A DNA stretch of 64,000 bases from Streptomyces reniochalinae (lineage in GTDB: Bacteria > Actinomycetota > Actinomycetes > Streptomycetales > Streptomycetaceae). The stretch spans positions 223,483 to 287,482 of the forward strand of contig NZ_QOIM01000033.1 in NCBI RefSeq assembly GCF_003323735.1. The letters run 5' to 3'. A program made the position numbers and the translations under genes. The notes beneath the pieces were generated by a model. It was not told the DNA's origin. It ran no database searches and worked only from the letters and a program-made list of their open reading frames with translations. Within the stretch, counting starts at the first letter, position 1, and each line of letters opens with the position of its first letter. Positions 51,280 to 60,735 of the stretch are shown piece after piece.

Positions 51280-51504
51280 CACGGCGGCGCGCCGGACGCG
51301 CGGCCCGCGTGCGCCGGGCGCGCCGAGCCGGCGCGGGGCGCCGGCCGGACCGCACGGCGCCCACCCGACGCCGTGCGCCGGTCCGGGGGCACCGCACCCC
51401 GCCCGGCCCGCGCCGTGGGGGCTCACTGGCCCCGCGGCGGTACGGAGTGTTCACCTGCCAAGACCGCTTTCCTTCCCACCCACCGCATCCGGGAGAATCG
51501 ACCC

Positions 51505-51885
51505 ATGAGCAACCCCGAGCAGCTCCGCTTCAGCAAGGAGCACGAGTGGCTGTCGCACGCCGAGGACGGCGTGGCGACGGTCGGCATCACCGAGCACGCC
51601 GCGAACGCGCTCGGCGATGTGGTCTTCGTCCAGCTTCCCGAGGTCGGCGAGGACGTCACCGCGGGCGAGACCTGCGGCGAGTTGGAGTCCACCAAGTCCG
51701 TCAGCGACCTCTACTCCCCCGCCTCCGGCGAGGTCACCGAGGTCAACCAGGACGTCGTGGACGATCCCGCGCTGGTCAACTCCGCCCCGCTGGAGGGCGG
51801 CTGGCTGTTCAAGGTGAAGGTCTCCGAGCTGCCGGGCGACCTGCTCACGGCCGACGAGTACGCCACCTTCGCCTCAGGCGCCTGA
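51505..51885 (+). CDS. gcvH: Glycine cleavage system H protein
   Basis: 126 residues. The lipoyl lysine is in [14 protein letters not shown]; the rest follows the family ([49 protein letters not shown]). ATG 51505 has GGGAGA upstream. It carries the aminomethyl group between the P, T and L proteins. A 225-base GC-rich gap separates it from gcvT. Confidence 0.97.
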   Translation: MSNPEQLRFSKEHEWLSHAEDGVATVGITEHAANALGDVVFVQLPEVGEDVTAGETCGELESTKSVSDLYSPASGEVTEVNQDVVDDPALVNSAPLEGGWLFKVKVSELPGDLLTADEYATFASGA

Positions 51886-51988
51886 GGCTCAGGTTCGGTC
51901 TCGGCCTCGGTCCCGGGTGGGCCGGGGCCGGCCTCGGTCGCCCGAGGCAGCTTGCCCGCCCGCCATTTTCCCCAGGGATGGTTCTTCC

Positions 51989-53263
51989 ATGTCGCTTCTG
52001 AACGGCTCTCTCCACGAAGTCGACCCCGACGTCGCCGCCGCCGTCGACGCCGAACTCCACCGTCAGCAGTCCACCCTCGAGATGATCGCCTCGGAGAACT
52101 TCGCCCCGGTCGCCTCGATGGAGGCGCAGGGTTCGGTGCTCACCAACAAGTACGCCGAGGGCTACCCGGGCCGCCGCTACTACGGTGGCTGCGAGTACGT
52201 CGACGTCGTCGAGACCCTGGCCAGGGACCGGATCAAGGCGCTGTTCGGCGCCGAGGCCGCCAACGTGCAGCCGCACTCGGGGGCCCAGGCCAACGCGGCG
52301 GCGATGTTCGCGCTGCTCAAGCCGGGCGACACGATCATGGGCCTGGACCTAGCGCACGGCGGGCACCTCACCCACGGGATGAAGATCAACTTCTCCGGCA
52401 AGCTCTACAACGTCGTCGCCTACAAGGTCGACGAGGAGACCGGCCGGGTCGACATGGAGGAAGTCGAGCGGCTGGCCAAGGAGCACCGTCCGCGGCTGAT
52501 CGTCGCCGGCTGGTCAGCCTACCCGCGCCAGCTCGACTTCGCGGCGTTCCGCCGGGTCGCGGACGAGGTGGACGCGCTGCTGATGGTCGACATGGCGCAC
52601 TTCGCCGGTCTCGTCGCCGCGGGGCTGCACCCCAGCCCCGTGCCGTACGCGGACGTGGTGACCACGACCACGCACAAGACCCTCGGTGGCCCCCGCGGCG
52701 GCGTGATCCTGTCGAAGAAGGAACACGCCAAGAAGATCAACTCGGCGGTCTTCCCGGGGCAGCAGGGCGGCCCGCTCGAACACGTGATCGCCGCGAAGGC
52801 CGTCGCCTTCAAGGTCGCGGCCTCCGACGAGTTCAAGGACCGCCAGCGCCGCACCCTGTCCGGCGCGGGCATCCTCGCGGAGCGCCTGCTGCGCCAGGAC
52901 ACCACGAACGCGGGCGTCTCCGTCCTCTCCGGCGGCACCGACGTCCACCTCGTCCTCGTCGACCTGCGCAACAGCGAGCTGGACGGGCAGCAGGCCGAGG
53001 ACCGGCTGCACGAGATCGGCATCACCGTCAACCGCAACGCCGTCCCCAACGACCCGCGTCCGCCCATGGTGACGTCGGGGCTGCGCATCGGGACGCCCGC
53101 GCTGGCGACCCGCGGCTTCCAGGACGAGGACTTCACCGAGGTCGCCGACGTCATCGCCGAAGCCCTGCTGCCGGGCTTCGACGAGGCCAAGAGCAAGACC
53201 CTCGCCGCGCGGGTCTCCGCCCTCGCGGACAAGCACCCGCTGTACCCGGGCCTGGGCGCGTAG
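51989..53263 (+). CDS. glyA: Serine hydroxymethyltransferase
   Basis: 424 residues. PLP enzyme that interconverts serine and glycine with tetrahydrofolate. The PLP lysine is in [14 protein letters not shown], with [29 protein letters not shown] and [11 protein letters not shown] as conserved blocks. ATG 51989 fits the family N-terminus; the ribosome site (AGGGA) is a little far. It uses the methylene-folate made by GcvT and the glycine pool. Confidence 0.97.
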   Translation: MSLLNGSLHEVDPDVAAAVDAELHRQQSTLEMIASENFAPVASMEAQGSVLTNKYAEGYPGRRYYGGCEYVDVVETLARDRIKALFGAEAANVQPHSGAQANAAAMFALLKPGDTIMGLDLAHGGHLTHGMKINFSGKLYNVVAYKVDEETGRVDMEEVERLAKEHRPRLIVAGWSAYPRQLDFAAFRRVADEVDALLMVDMAHFAGLVAAGLHPSPVPYADVVTTTTHKTLGGPRGGVILSKKEHAKKINSAVFPGQQGGPLEHVIAAKAVAFKVAASDEFKDRQRRTLSGAGILAERLLRQDTTNAGVSVLSGGTDVHLVLVDLRNSELDGQQAEDRLHEIGITVNRNAVPNDPRPPMVTSGLRIGTPALATRGFQDEDFTEVADVIAEALLPGFDEAKSKTLAARVSALADKHPLYPGLGA

Positions 53264-53458
53264 CATCCCGCCGCGGGCCCGGCCCGCCCCGGACGCCTCG
53301 GCGGCCGGGGTTCGGGCCGGCCCCGCAGGGCACCCGGCACCCGCGCCCGCCACCCCCGCGCACGTGCCGCCCCGCGACCCGACGCGCACGTGCCGGCCCA
53401 CCCCCGAGTCGCACACCAGCAATCCCACGCGCCCCACAAGGGCAAGGAGAGCCACACC

Positions 53459-54841
53459 ATGGCAATCTCGGTCTTCGACCTCTTCTCCATCGGCATCGGA
53501 CCGTCCAGCTCCCACACGGTCGGCCCCATGCGCGCGGCACGCATGTTCGCGCGGCGCCTGAAGAACGAGGGCGCGCTGGCGCACACCGCCTCCGTGCGGG
53601 CCGAGCTGTTCGGCTCCCTCGGGGCGACGGGGCACGGCCACGGCACGCCGAAAGCCGTACTGCTGGGCCTGGAGGGCGAGTCACCGCGCTCGGTGGACGT
53701 CGAGACGGCGGACGAGCGTGTGGCCCGCATCCGCGAGGACGGCCGGCTGCGCCTGCTGGCCACCGAGATAGGGGACGCGCACGAGATCGCCTTCGACGAG
53801 CGCTCCCAGCTCGTCCTCCACCGGCGCCGCTCCCTGCCGTACCACGCCAACGGCATGACCCTCTTCGCCTACGACGAGACGGGCACCCCGCTGCTGGAGA
53901 AGACCTACTACTCGGTGGGCGGCGGATTCGTCGTCGACGAGGACGCGGTGGGCGAGGACCGCATCAAGCTCGACGACACCGTCCTGCACCACCCCTTCCG
54001 CACCGGGGACGAACTGCTGCGGCTGACCCGGGAGACGGGCCTGTCGGTCTCCCGGCTGATGCTGGAGAACGAGAAGGCCTGGCGCAGCGAGGAGGAGATC
54101 CGGGAAGGGCTGCTGGAGATCTGGCAGGTGATGAGGGAGTGCGTCTCCCGCGGCCTGTCCCAGGAGGGCATCCTCCCCGGCGGCCTCAAGGTGCGCCGCC
54201 GCGCCGCCACGTCGGCCCGGCAGCTGAGGGCGGAGGGCCAGACGCAGACCCACTCCATGGAGTGGACGACCCTCTACGCGATGGCCGTCAACGAGGAGAA
54301 CGCGGCCGGCGGCCGGGTGGTGACCGCGCCGACCAACGGCGCGGCCGGCATCATCCCCGCCGTCCTGCACTACGCCCACCACTTCGTGCCCGGCACGGAC
54401 GACGACGCCGTCGTCCGCTTCCTGCTCGCCGCGGGCGCCATCGGCATGCTCTTCAAGGAGAACGCCTCGATCTCCGGCGCCGAGGTCGGCTGCCAGGGCG
54501 AGGTCGGCTCGGCGTGCTCCATGGCCGCGGGCGGCCTCGCCGAAATCCTCGGGGGCAGCCCCGAACAGGTGGAGAACGCGGCCGAGATCGGCATCGAACA
54601 CAACCTCGGCCTGACCTGCGACCCGGTCGGCGGCCTCGTGCAGATCCCCTGCATCGAGCGGAACGGCATGGCCGCGGTCAAGGCGGTCACCGCCGCCCGC
54701 ATGTCCCTGCGCGGCGACGGCCGCCACCACGTCTCCCTCGACAAGGCCATCAAGACGATGCGCGAGACCGGGGCCGACATGAAGGTCAAGTACAAGGAGA
54801 CGGCGCGGGGCGGGCTCGCGGTGAACGTGATCGAGTGCTGA
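53459..54841 (+). CDS. sdaA: L-serine ammonia-lyase (single-chain, iron-sulfur type)
   Basis: 460 residues, combining the beta domain ([22 protein letters not shown]) and the alpha domain ([35 protein letters not shown]). The [4Fe-4S] cysteines are in [12 protein letters not shown] and [14 protein letters not shown]. It deaminates serine to pyruvate. AAGGAG precedes ATG 53459. With glyA and gcvTH it forms a glycine-to-pyruvate route. A small hairpin (54845-54863) follows the stop. Confidence 0.96.
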   Translation: MAISVFDLFSIGIGPSSSHTVGPMRAARMFARRLKNEGALAHTASVRAELFGSLGATGHGHGTPKAVLLGLEGESPRSVDVETADERVARIREDGRLRLLATEIGDAHEIAFDERSQLVLHRRRSLPYHANGMTLFAYDETGTPLLEKTYYSVGGGFVVDEDAVGEDRIKLDDTVLHHPFRTGDELLRLTRETGLSVSRLMLENEKAWRSEEEIREGLLEIWQVMRECVSRGLSQEGILPGGLKVRRRAATSARQLRAEGQTQTHSMEWTTLYAMAVNEENAAGGRVVTAPTNGAAGIIPAVLHYAHHFVPGTDDDAVVRFLLAAGAIGMLFKENASISGAEVGCQGEVGSACSMAAGGLAEILGGSPEQVENAAEIGIEHNLGLTCDPVGGLVQIPCIERNGMAAVKAVTAARMSLRGDGRHHVSLDKAIKTMRETGADMKVKYKETARGGLAVNVIEC

Positions 54842-55161
54842 GCACACCTGCTCTGACCAGGTGATTCGCGTCTTTCAGCTCTGTCACGGGCTTACCTCTC
54901 TGTACGGCCAAAAGTCCCTCAGGAGTCCCTGTGACAGAGCTGAAAGTCCCTGAAAAGTCCCTGGGATGCCCCCACCGAGCCAGTCGGTAGCCCGGTCGCA
55001 GGTGTCGCTTCGCGCAGAGATCTAGGCTCCCCTCCCACCATGCCGAGCAACAGTCTGCTGCTCAACGCCCGGCCTGCTCGGTGCACATACCCGATCAGCA
55101 AGCATGGTGTCGGATTTGTCACCAAACCTGACGCTCGTCGGCAACTGCTCTCGTGCGCCCC
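54842..55161. repeat. Iteron-like AGTCCCT repeats within a 16-bp inverted repeat
   Basis: No gene here. AGTCCCT occurs four times (54913, 54924, 54945, 54956), spaced 11, 21 and 11 bases, i.e. on one face of the helix. A perfect 16-bp inverted repeat has arms at 54872-54887 and 54931-54946, the second overlapping the third AGTCCCT. A short hairpin at 54845-54863 follows sdaA. Such layouts are typical of excisionase or replication-initiator binding sites. It marks the left edge of the accessory region. Confidence 0.6.
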
Positions 55162-55713
55162 CTATGAACCATCGAATGCTCGCCGCACATCCCGCGTCCC
55201 CAGCCAAAGCCCCGCCGACAAGGGCGCGAACACGAGGGTCAGCACGAGACTCAGCAACCCGGAGCCCACTCGGCTCCACCGCCCGTGTATGTCTTGACCG
55301 GCTGCCAGGAAGGCCATGACGATGACAGGAAGGAATCCGACTGCGGCACGCCAGTCAGCGGACTGGATCAGCGCCGCCAGCCCCACGATGGCTGTCGCGG
55401 GCCCGCGCCATTCCCACCCAGCAAACGGGTCGTTCCCAACTTGGCAGCACCCGGGCAGGGTGAACACGCCGATGGTCGCGAGCAGCACTGCAAGCCCACC
55501 CACTGACTCAGATCGCTCGGCGATCCATGTAGCCGTATGGGCAACCCATAGCGAACCGAGGCCAAAGAAGTCGCAAACCCTTTCAACTTCGGTCAACGGT
55601 CGTGCCCCTCGTACAGCTCCCGCGGCCATAGCACAGCCGACACAGGAGGCAAAGAAGCGGTAGAGAGTAGTGGCCGGACCGAGCCCTCGTATCTCGTTGA
55701 TCAGCGCGAACAT
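55162..55713 (-). CDS. Hypothetical multi-pass membrane protein
   Basis: 183 residues with four or five hydrophobic segments (LYRFFASCVGCAMAAGAV, VGGLAVLLATIGVFTLPGCC, ATAIVGLAALIQ, AAVGFLPVIVMAFLAAGQ, VGSGLLSLVLTLVFAPLSAG). Codon GC is below that of the core genes, in keeping with transfer. ATG 55713 has a G-rich stretch upstream. Not recognised. Confidence 0.55.
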   Translation of the reverse strand: MFALINEIRGLGPATTLYRFFASCVGCAMAAGAVRGARPLTEVERVCDFFGLGSLWVAHTATWIAERSESVGGLAVLLATIGVFTLPGCCQVGNDPFAGWEWRGPATAIVGLAALIQSADWRAAVGFLPVIVMAFLAAGQDIHGRWSRVGSGLLSLVLTLVFAPLSAGLWLGTRDVRRAFDGS

Positions 55714-56318
55714 GGGCCCCCCCGGGCATCCACTCCAGCATCCTTGGCGACAAGCCGAGCAACTCGGCACTAGCTCAGCTTGACCAGAGCTCTGTCCACA
55801 ACTCCTTTGTTGAACCGCAGCCTACGACTCTTACCCTTCGAACGACTTCGGACAGCAAGTCGTCGACAAGGATCCGCGCAGCGAGTGCGTACTCGCAAGC
55901 GTCAGCAGAAAGAAGCCTCAACCTACGCATTACGAGCACGTTAGTGCTTGTGCCACGCAGTGCTGCACCATGCTCCGTGATGTCTTTTTCGCAGATCAGA
56001 GCACTTGCGGCGGTCTTGCTGTTCGTGCCCCGTGTTGCATAGTCCAAAGGCGTCCGGGCTCCCCTCGGGCTCCCCCGTGTGCACGCTGTACCCCTCGACA
56101 ACCGTTCCGTGCGTACCCGAGGCATTGCTCCCATCGCTTGTGGGCACCCAACAGTCCCTGTGAACTCCTAGCCTTCTGCAAGGGCCCCTAACTGTCACTC
56201 GTGCGGCGGACCCTACGTTGCGGCCGGTGTGGTTCGTTACCGTGTACGAGTTCACACCCAGATCCGCCCGCCCTCCCAAATGATTGCTAACCGGCTTGAA
56301 ATGCGATAAGAGCACCCT
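55714..56318. other. Gap with direct repeat A; no confident gene
   Basis: About 600 bases of lower GC. A possible 51-residue minus-strand ORF (55775-55930, starting MRRLRLLSADACEYAL) has no convincing ribosome site. Repeat A (55918-56056) is described separately. A longer frame to 56134 overlaps the repeat and is probably not coding. Confidence 0.4.
55918..56056. repeat. Direct repeat A, att-like (related to 62318-62455)
   Basis: 139 bases related in the same orientation to repeat B. The left end holds GCATTACGAGCACG; the middle shares GATCAGAGCA; the right end shares GTGTTGCAYAGTCCAARRG and CGTCCG. The minus strand of the left end reads CTCGTAATGC, the anticodon loop of a tRNA-Thr(CGU), but no T arm follows. 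Confidence 0.6.
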
Positions 56319-56443
56319 AGCCGCGAGCCGCGAGCCGCGAGCCGCGAGCCGCGAGCCGCGAGCCGCGAGCCGCGAGCCGCGAGCCGCGAGCCGCGAGCCG
56401 CGAGCCGCGAGCCGCGAGCCGCGAGCCGCGAGCCGCGAGCCGC
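56319..56443. repeat. Perfect heptamer tandem repeat (AGCCGCG, about 17.9 copies)
   Basis: 125 bases of uninterrupted AGCCGCG units. The array ends 10 bases before the GGAGG (56453-56457) of the following gene. Seven is not a multiple of three, so any frame through it shifts with copy number. It can also pair or slip, so it is a candidate expression switch. Confidence 0.95.
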
Positions 56444-56464
56444 TGACCGACTGGAGGTTCGGGT

Positions 56465-58192
56465 TTGTTAGAGGCGGTCGGCGTGTCCGGTAGCCTGCCG
56501 CTGCGTGTGCCCGTGGGACGGGACGCCCACCGCTGGAGCACCTTCCGCGGCGAGCGCACCCTGGTCATAGCCGCCCGCACGGTCACTTCGACCGTGCGCG
56601 TCCTCGAAACACTGCCGGAACTCCTGCGCGACGACGCCCGCGTGACCGTCGTCTTCGCCTACGACCCGACCTCCGCTTTCAACGAGGGTGTCCTCGATCT
56701 CCTCCACGCCGCCGGCTGCCGGGTCGCCCCCTGGGAGCAGCTGGGGCAGATCGCCCCCGACCTCATCTTGTCCGCCAGCGAGAACATCGACGTGCCGGAG
56801 GGCGACTGCCCGGTACTGGTGCTGCCGCACGGCGTCGGCTTCCAGAAGTTTGTACCGGATTCCCGGAGTCCGCACGAGAGGCTCTCCGGGGCCGTACCGG
56901 ACTCCCTGCTGGAATCGGGACGCGCCTGGCTGGCGGTCTCGCATCCGGCGCAGGAGGAGCAGTTGCTCGCCACCCATCCGAAGTCGGCCGGGCACACGCT
57001 GCTGGTCGGCGACCCGTGCTTCGACGAGTTGGTGAGCAGCCGGAAGCGCAGGAGGGCGTACCGAGAGGCACTGGGCGTCGCGGAACACCAGCGTCTGGTC
57101 ATGGTCAGTTCGACCTGGGGACCCACCTCGCTCCTGGGACGTTTCCCCGATCTTCTCCCGCGACTGATCGCCCAACTGCCCTGTGACGAGTACCGGGTCG
57201 GCGCGATCGTCCACCCCAATGTGTGGTCGGCCCACGGGGCCTGGCAGATCCGCACCTTGCAGGCCTCAGCCCTGGACGCGGGTCTGCTGCTGATGCCGGC
57301 CGTCCACGCCTGGCGGTCCGCGCTCGTCGCGGCCGACGTTCTCATCGGAGACCACGGCTCGGTGACGCTGTACGGCGCGGCGTCCGGCACCCCACTGCTG
57401 CTCGCGGCGTACGGCGACGACGCGGTGCCCGGGACGGCCGTCCACACCCTGTCGTCCGTCGCGCCCCGGCTCGACACTCGCGGGAGCCTGCGCCGGCAGG
57501 TGGAGGACGTTATCCGCGAGCACACACCCCAGCGGTACGCCACTGTCACCACGCAAGCCTTCGCCGAGCCGGGACATGCCCTGGCCCGGCTTCGCACCGC
57601 TCTCTACCGTCTGCTCAAGCTCCCCGAGCCCTCCTCTCTCCCGCCGACTCCCCCGGTACTGCCGGTTCCGGATCCACCCGCCGCTCCGGTCACCTCGTGG
57701 CAGGTGACCACCGGTATCACCGAGGACACAGCGACGCCGACCGTCACCGTGCGCCGCTTCCCGGCGACCGTCACCGCGTACGGCACGACACTCCCGGAGA
57801 CCGCCGCCCTCTTCACGCATCTGGCGTGCGCGGACGACGAGCGCGACCGTCGGCTGACCGAGAGCGCCTCGGTGCTCGTCCGACGCCGACCCGCATCCGT
57901 CACGGTCGAGGCGTTGCGCTGGATCGGGAACACCCTCGCCGAGCTGCCGGGCAGTCTTCTCGCGGCATCGGCGGTGAGCGGAGGCGGTTGTCTGGTCGGT
58001 CTCAGGGACGGCCGGGTCGTGGAGGCGGCGGCCACGGGCCGGGCGCTGGACGCGGGTCTGCCGGCAGCGGTCGTCTACGCCCTTTTGCGGGCGGGGCTTT
58101 CGCTGGACGACGCTCAAGTGGCGCTGCGGATAGGTGACTCGCGGTACGAGGATGTCCTCCTACGGCTTCGTCCCACCCCTCCCACCTGCTGA
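56465..58192 (+). CDS. Putative CDP-glycerol glycerophosphotransferase-like / GT-B-like protein
   Basis: 575 residues. The first 350 look like a GT-B or glycerophosphotransferase fold (PLRVPVGRDAHRWSTFRGER, DPTSAFNEGVLDLLHAAGC, LPHGVGFQKFVPDSR, VSHPAQEEQLLATHP, ADVLIGDHGSVTLYGAASGTP). A Pro-rich linker (about 390-415) and a C-terminal beta-rich part follow. Similar Streptomyces proteins have been misnamed translation initiation factor 2. TTG 56465 is seven bases behind GGAGG; GTG 56483 is possible. Function is unknown; it is convergent with the NLR-like gene. Confidence 0.65.
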   Translation: MLEAVGVSGSLPLRVPVGRDAHRWSTFRGERTLVIAARTVTSTVRVLETLPELLRDDARVTVVFAYDPTSAFNEGVLDLLHAAGCRVAPWEQLGQIAPDLILSASENIDVPEGDCPVLVLPHGVGFQKFVPDSRSPHERLSGAVPDSLLESGRAWLAVSHPAQEEQLLATHPKSAGHTLLVGDPCFDELVSSRKRRRAYREALGVAEHQRLVMVSSTWGPTSLLGRFPDLLPRLIAQLPCDEYRVGAIVHPNVWSAHGAWQIRTLQASALDAGLLLMPAVHAWRSALVAADVLIGDHGSVTLYGAASGTPLLLAAYGDDAVPGTAVHTLSSVAPRLDTRGSLRRQVEDVIREHTPQRYATVTTQAFAEPGHALARLRTALYRLLKLPEPSSLPPTPPVLPVPDPPAAPVTSWQVTTGITEDTATPTVTVRRFPATVTAYGTTLPETAALFTHLACADDERDRRLTESASVLVRRRPASVTVEALRWIGNTLAELPGSLLAASAVSGGGCLVGLRDGRVVEAAATGRALDAGLPAAVVYALLRAGLSLDDAQVALRIGDSRYEDVLLRLRPTPPTC

Positions 58193-58218
58193 TCGCCCTG
58201 CCCGCCCGTGCGGCGGCC

Positions 58219-60735
58219 TCACTCGTCGGGGTCCTCCAACCGCCGCCGCAGCTCTTCTGCCCAAGGGCGGTCGCCGAGCGCTTCGTGGATGTCGGCGGCC
58301 CGGCTCAGGCACTCGCGGACCAGCTCCTCGTGCCCGCCCGCTCGTTGCGCGACGTCGGCGAGCTTCACCCGGGCCTGGGCCTCGTACTGCATGCCGTCCG
58401 CCACCTCGGCCAGCTCCCGGATCGCCTCCAGCAGTTCGCGGATCGCCTGTCCGGTGTCGCCGAGATGGCTGTGTACGACGCCGATGGCGGCCTTCACCCG
58501 GGCCGCCATCCGCCGGTCGGGCTCCTCACGGTTCTCCAGCTTCTGCTGCGCCCGGTGCAGCAGGACCAGGGCCTCCGCGTGATCGCCCTGAGTGTCCAGC
58601 GCGCGTCCGAGGAAGAAGGTGGCGAGGGCGGCTCCGCGGGTTTCCCCGGCCCGCTCGTTGAGTTCGAGGGAGCGCCGGTACGCCCCGGCCGCTTCGGCCG
58701 GGTCGACGACGTCCAGGTATCGGCCGAGGAATTCCTGGACGGAGGCCTGCAAGGCGAGGCGATCGGTCGCCTCGGCCAAGGCGACGGCCCGCTCCAGTTG
58801 CTCTCCCGCGCGGTCGTTCTCGCTGAGGTCCAGCAGCGGGCGCGAGAGCAGGCTGCGCAGTCGGGCCGCGCCCGCCGTGATCTCCTCGATCTCCTCTGCC
58901 GTTTCCGCCGTGGCCATCGCCGCCTCGGCCGCCTCGATGCCCAGCTCCAGTGTTTCCGTCCACGCCCTGAGGTAGCGGTGGTAGAGGAAGAGCACCGAGA
59001 ACGTCTCGGCCAGTCGCCAGGTCAGGGTGTACAGCTCGTGCGAGACAGCCTGGCGCAGGATCGCGAGGACGGCGGAGCGCTCGGTGTCCAGCCACTCCAG
59101 CGGCGGTGGCCCACCGGCTGCGGCGAAGGGGTTGCGGGCGTCCCGCACCAGATCCGCAAGGTTGGCGATCCGCAGCCGCTCCTTCCTCAGCTCCCGGTCG
59201 GCGAACGCGCTCAGCACGAGGTAGTGCGTTCCGACCCGCTGTACCAGTGCCGTCTGCTCGGTCCGCGGCTCCTCCTCGGCCGCGCGCTCGCGGGCATGGA
59301 GACGGACCAGATCGTGCATGCGGTACCGGCCGTCTTGCGTCTTCTCCACCAGACTGGCCTTTGCCAGGACGCCCAGCAGGCGCTTCGCACTCCCCGGGGC
59401 GACGTCGGCGGCGATCGCGGCCACGCCGACGTCGAAGATGCCGAACGGCAGCCATCCGAGCAGCCGGTAGAGCCGGGCCGCGTCGGGCGGCAGCAGCCGG
59501 TAGGAGGGACCCAGAACAGCGGACACCGAGGACTCCTCCCCGTCCAGCGCGAGGCCGGCCAGCCGACTGGCCTCGTCGTCGAGTTCGGCGGCCAGTTCGG
59601 CCATGCTCAGGTTCTCGTCGTCAAGCCGCGCCGCCACGACCTGCAGGGCAACGGGCAGCCCGTCGCACAGCCGCACCAGGCGCTCCGCGGCCTCCCGTTC
59701 AGCCTCGACCGCCTCCGGACCGCACCGGTCCTTCAGCAGTTCCAACCCGCCGTGCACGTCCAGCGGCTTGACGCGGATCAGCCGGGCACTGCCCTGTACG
59801 GCCAGCTCACCGATCCTGCCCTGACTCGTGGCCAACACGGCGCTGCCCGCCCCCTTGGGAATCAGCGCGCGAACCTGTGCGGCCTGGTTGACGTCATCGA
59901 GGACGAGAAGGATGCGCAGGTCGGACGTGCGCGACCGGAACAGGTTGGTCCGGTCGAGAAGCGAGTCCGGAATGCCGAGCTCACCTTCCGGCAACGACCT
60001 CAGGCACATGGCCAGGGCCTCGGAGACATCCCCGCCGGGGCCGCTCAGCGGCGCGGCTTGATCACGCAGGGCCCCGAAATCCACATACAGCTGTCCGTCC
60101 GGGAAGCGCCCCCTGGCCCTCTCCGCGCACCGCCAGACCATGGCCGACTTGCCGACGCCCGGAGGCCCGAACAACACATCGACACCCACGGATCCGGAGC
60201 CGCCCGCAAGCGCGCCGAGCCTCGCCTCCAGGTTTCCGAGTTCGACCGTCCGGTTGCTGAACGGCACGGTCATTACCGGAACTTGGTCCGGCCTGACGGG
60301 CCGACCCGTCGGCGAAGGCGCAGGAGGGACGTTGAAGTGGATGTCACCGTGGATGGGCGCCCCCTGGAAGACCGGGCCGTGGTTCACTCCGCCGCTGACC
60401 AGGTTGACGAAGGTGCGCGACGCGTCCGGCGCCAGCTCGGACAACAGCCGTGCCAGCTCGTCGGCGGCGCCCGGATCCTCCTGGAACATGCCTTCCAGCC
60501 GCTGCCGCAGGCGGGCTTCGACCTCCGCCTGGGCCCCGGGGTCACCAGCCACCCGGGCTCTGCTCAACTCCGCGTGTGCGGCTTGCAGTTCCTCTTCGGC
60601 GACCTCATCCCAAGCGCGTCGTCGTCCGAAGAACCGGGCCAGTCCGCTTTTCGCCCGCTCGAACCCCTCAGAAACGATCAACCCGACCAGCGCCGTCGCC
60701 CCCGACGCGGCAAGAGCCGCCAACTCGGCTTCCAC
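58219..60735 (-). CDS. NLR-like NB-ARC (STAND) ATPase with TPRs and amyloid signalling motif
   Basis: 838 residues. An N-terminal helical segment with one hydrophobic stretch (ALVGLIVSEGFERAKSGLARF) is followed at residues about 111-134 by a Gly/His/Gln motif (GPVFQGAPIHGDIHF) like the bacterial amyloid signalling sequences related to RHIM. The NB-ARC follows: Walker A FGPPGVGKSAM, Walker B LLVLDDVNQ, VLATSQ, GLPVAL and the MHD motif in YRMHDLVRLHARE. The C-terminal 300 residues are TPR-like helices (GAYRRSLELNERAG, ALATFFLGRALDTQGDHAEAL). Such proteins sense an invader or signal through the TPRs and recruit an effector that has a matching amyloid motif. No such partner is seen next door. GTG 60735 has AAGGGGG upstream. 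Confidence 0.85.
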   Translation of the reverse strand: MEAELAALAASGATALVGLIVSEGFERAKSGLARFFGRRRAWDEVAEEELQAAHAELSRARVAGDPGAQAEVEARLRQRLEGMFQEDPGAADELARLLSELAPDASRTFVNLVSGGVNHGPVFQGAPIHGDIHFNVPPAPSPTGRPVRPDQVPVMTVPFSNRTVELGNLEARLGALAGGSGSVGVDVLFGPPGVGKSAMVWRCAERARGRFPDGQLYVDFGALRDQAAPLSGPGGDVSEALAMCLRSLPEGELGIPDSLLDRTNLFRSRTSDLRILLVLDDVNQAAQVRALIPKGAGSAVLATSQGRIGELAVQGSARLIRVKPLDVHGGLELLKDRCGPEAVEAEREAAERLVRLCDGLPVALQVVAARLDDENLSMAELAAELDDEASRLAGLALDGEESSVSAVLGPSYRLLPPDAARLYRLLGWLPFGIFDVGVAAIAADVAPGSAKRLLGVLAKASLVEKTQDGRYRMHDLVRLHARERAAEEEPRTEQTALVQRVGTHYLVLSAFADRELRKERLRIANLADLVRDARNPFAAAGGPPPLEWLDTERSAVLAILRQAVSHELYTLTWRLAETFSVLFLYHRYLRAWTETLELGIEAAEAAMATAETAEEIEEITAGAARLRSLLSRPLLDLSENDRAGEQLERAVALAEATDRLALQASVQEFLGRYLDVVDPAEAAGAYRRSLELNERAGETRGAALATFFLGRALDTQGDHAEALVLLHRAQQKLENREEPDRRMAARVKAAIGVVHSHLGDTGQAIRELLEAIRELAEVADGMQYEAQARVKLADVAQRAGGHEELVRECLSRAADIHEALGDRPWAEELRRRLEDPDE
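60334..60405 (-). other. Segment encoding the putative amyloid (RHIM-like) motif
   Basis: Codes for residues about 111-134 of the NLR-like protein, with repeated G/H/Q spacing GxxFQGxxIHGDIHF. It lies between the helical N-terminus and a Pro-rich linker, the usual place of these motifs. Confidence 0.55.

Noticed and set aside
55775..56134. 119-codon minus-strand ORF
   Set aside because: It overlaps direct repeat A, lacks a convincing ribosome site and has no recognisable family; only a short 3' part might be coding.
56319..56443. CRISPR array
   Set aside because: The units are contiguous seven-base copies with no spacers; no cas genes are nearby.
56284..56493. Repetitive ORF of ASREPRA units across the heptamer array
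   Set aside because: Any frame through a stop-free heptamer repeat is open; there is no ribosome site, and the frame depends on copy number.
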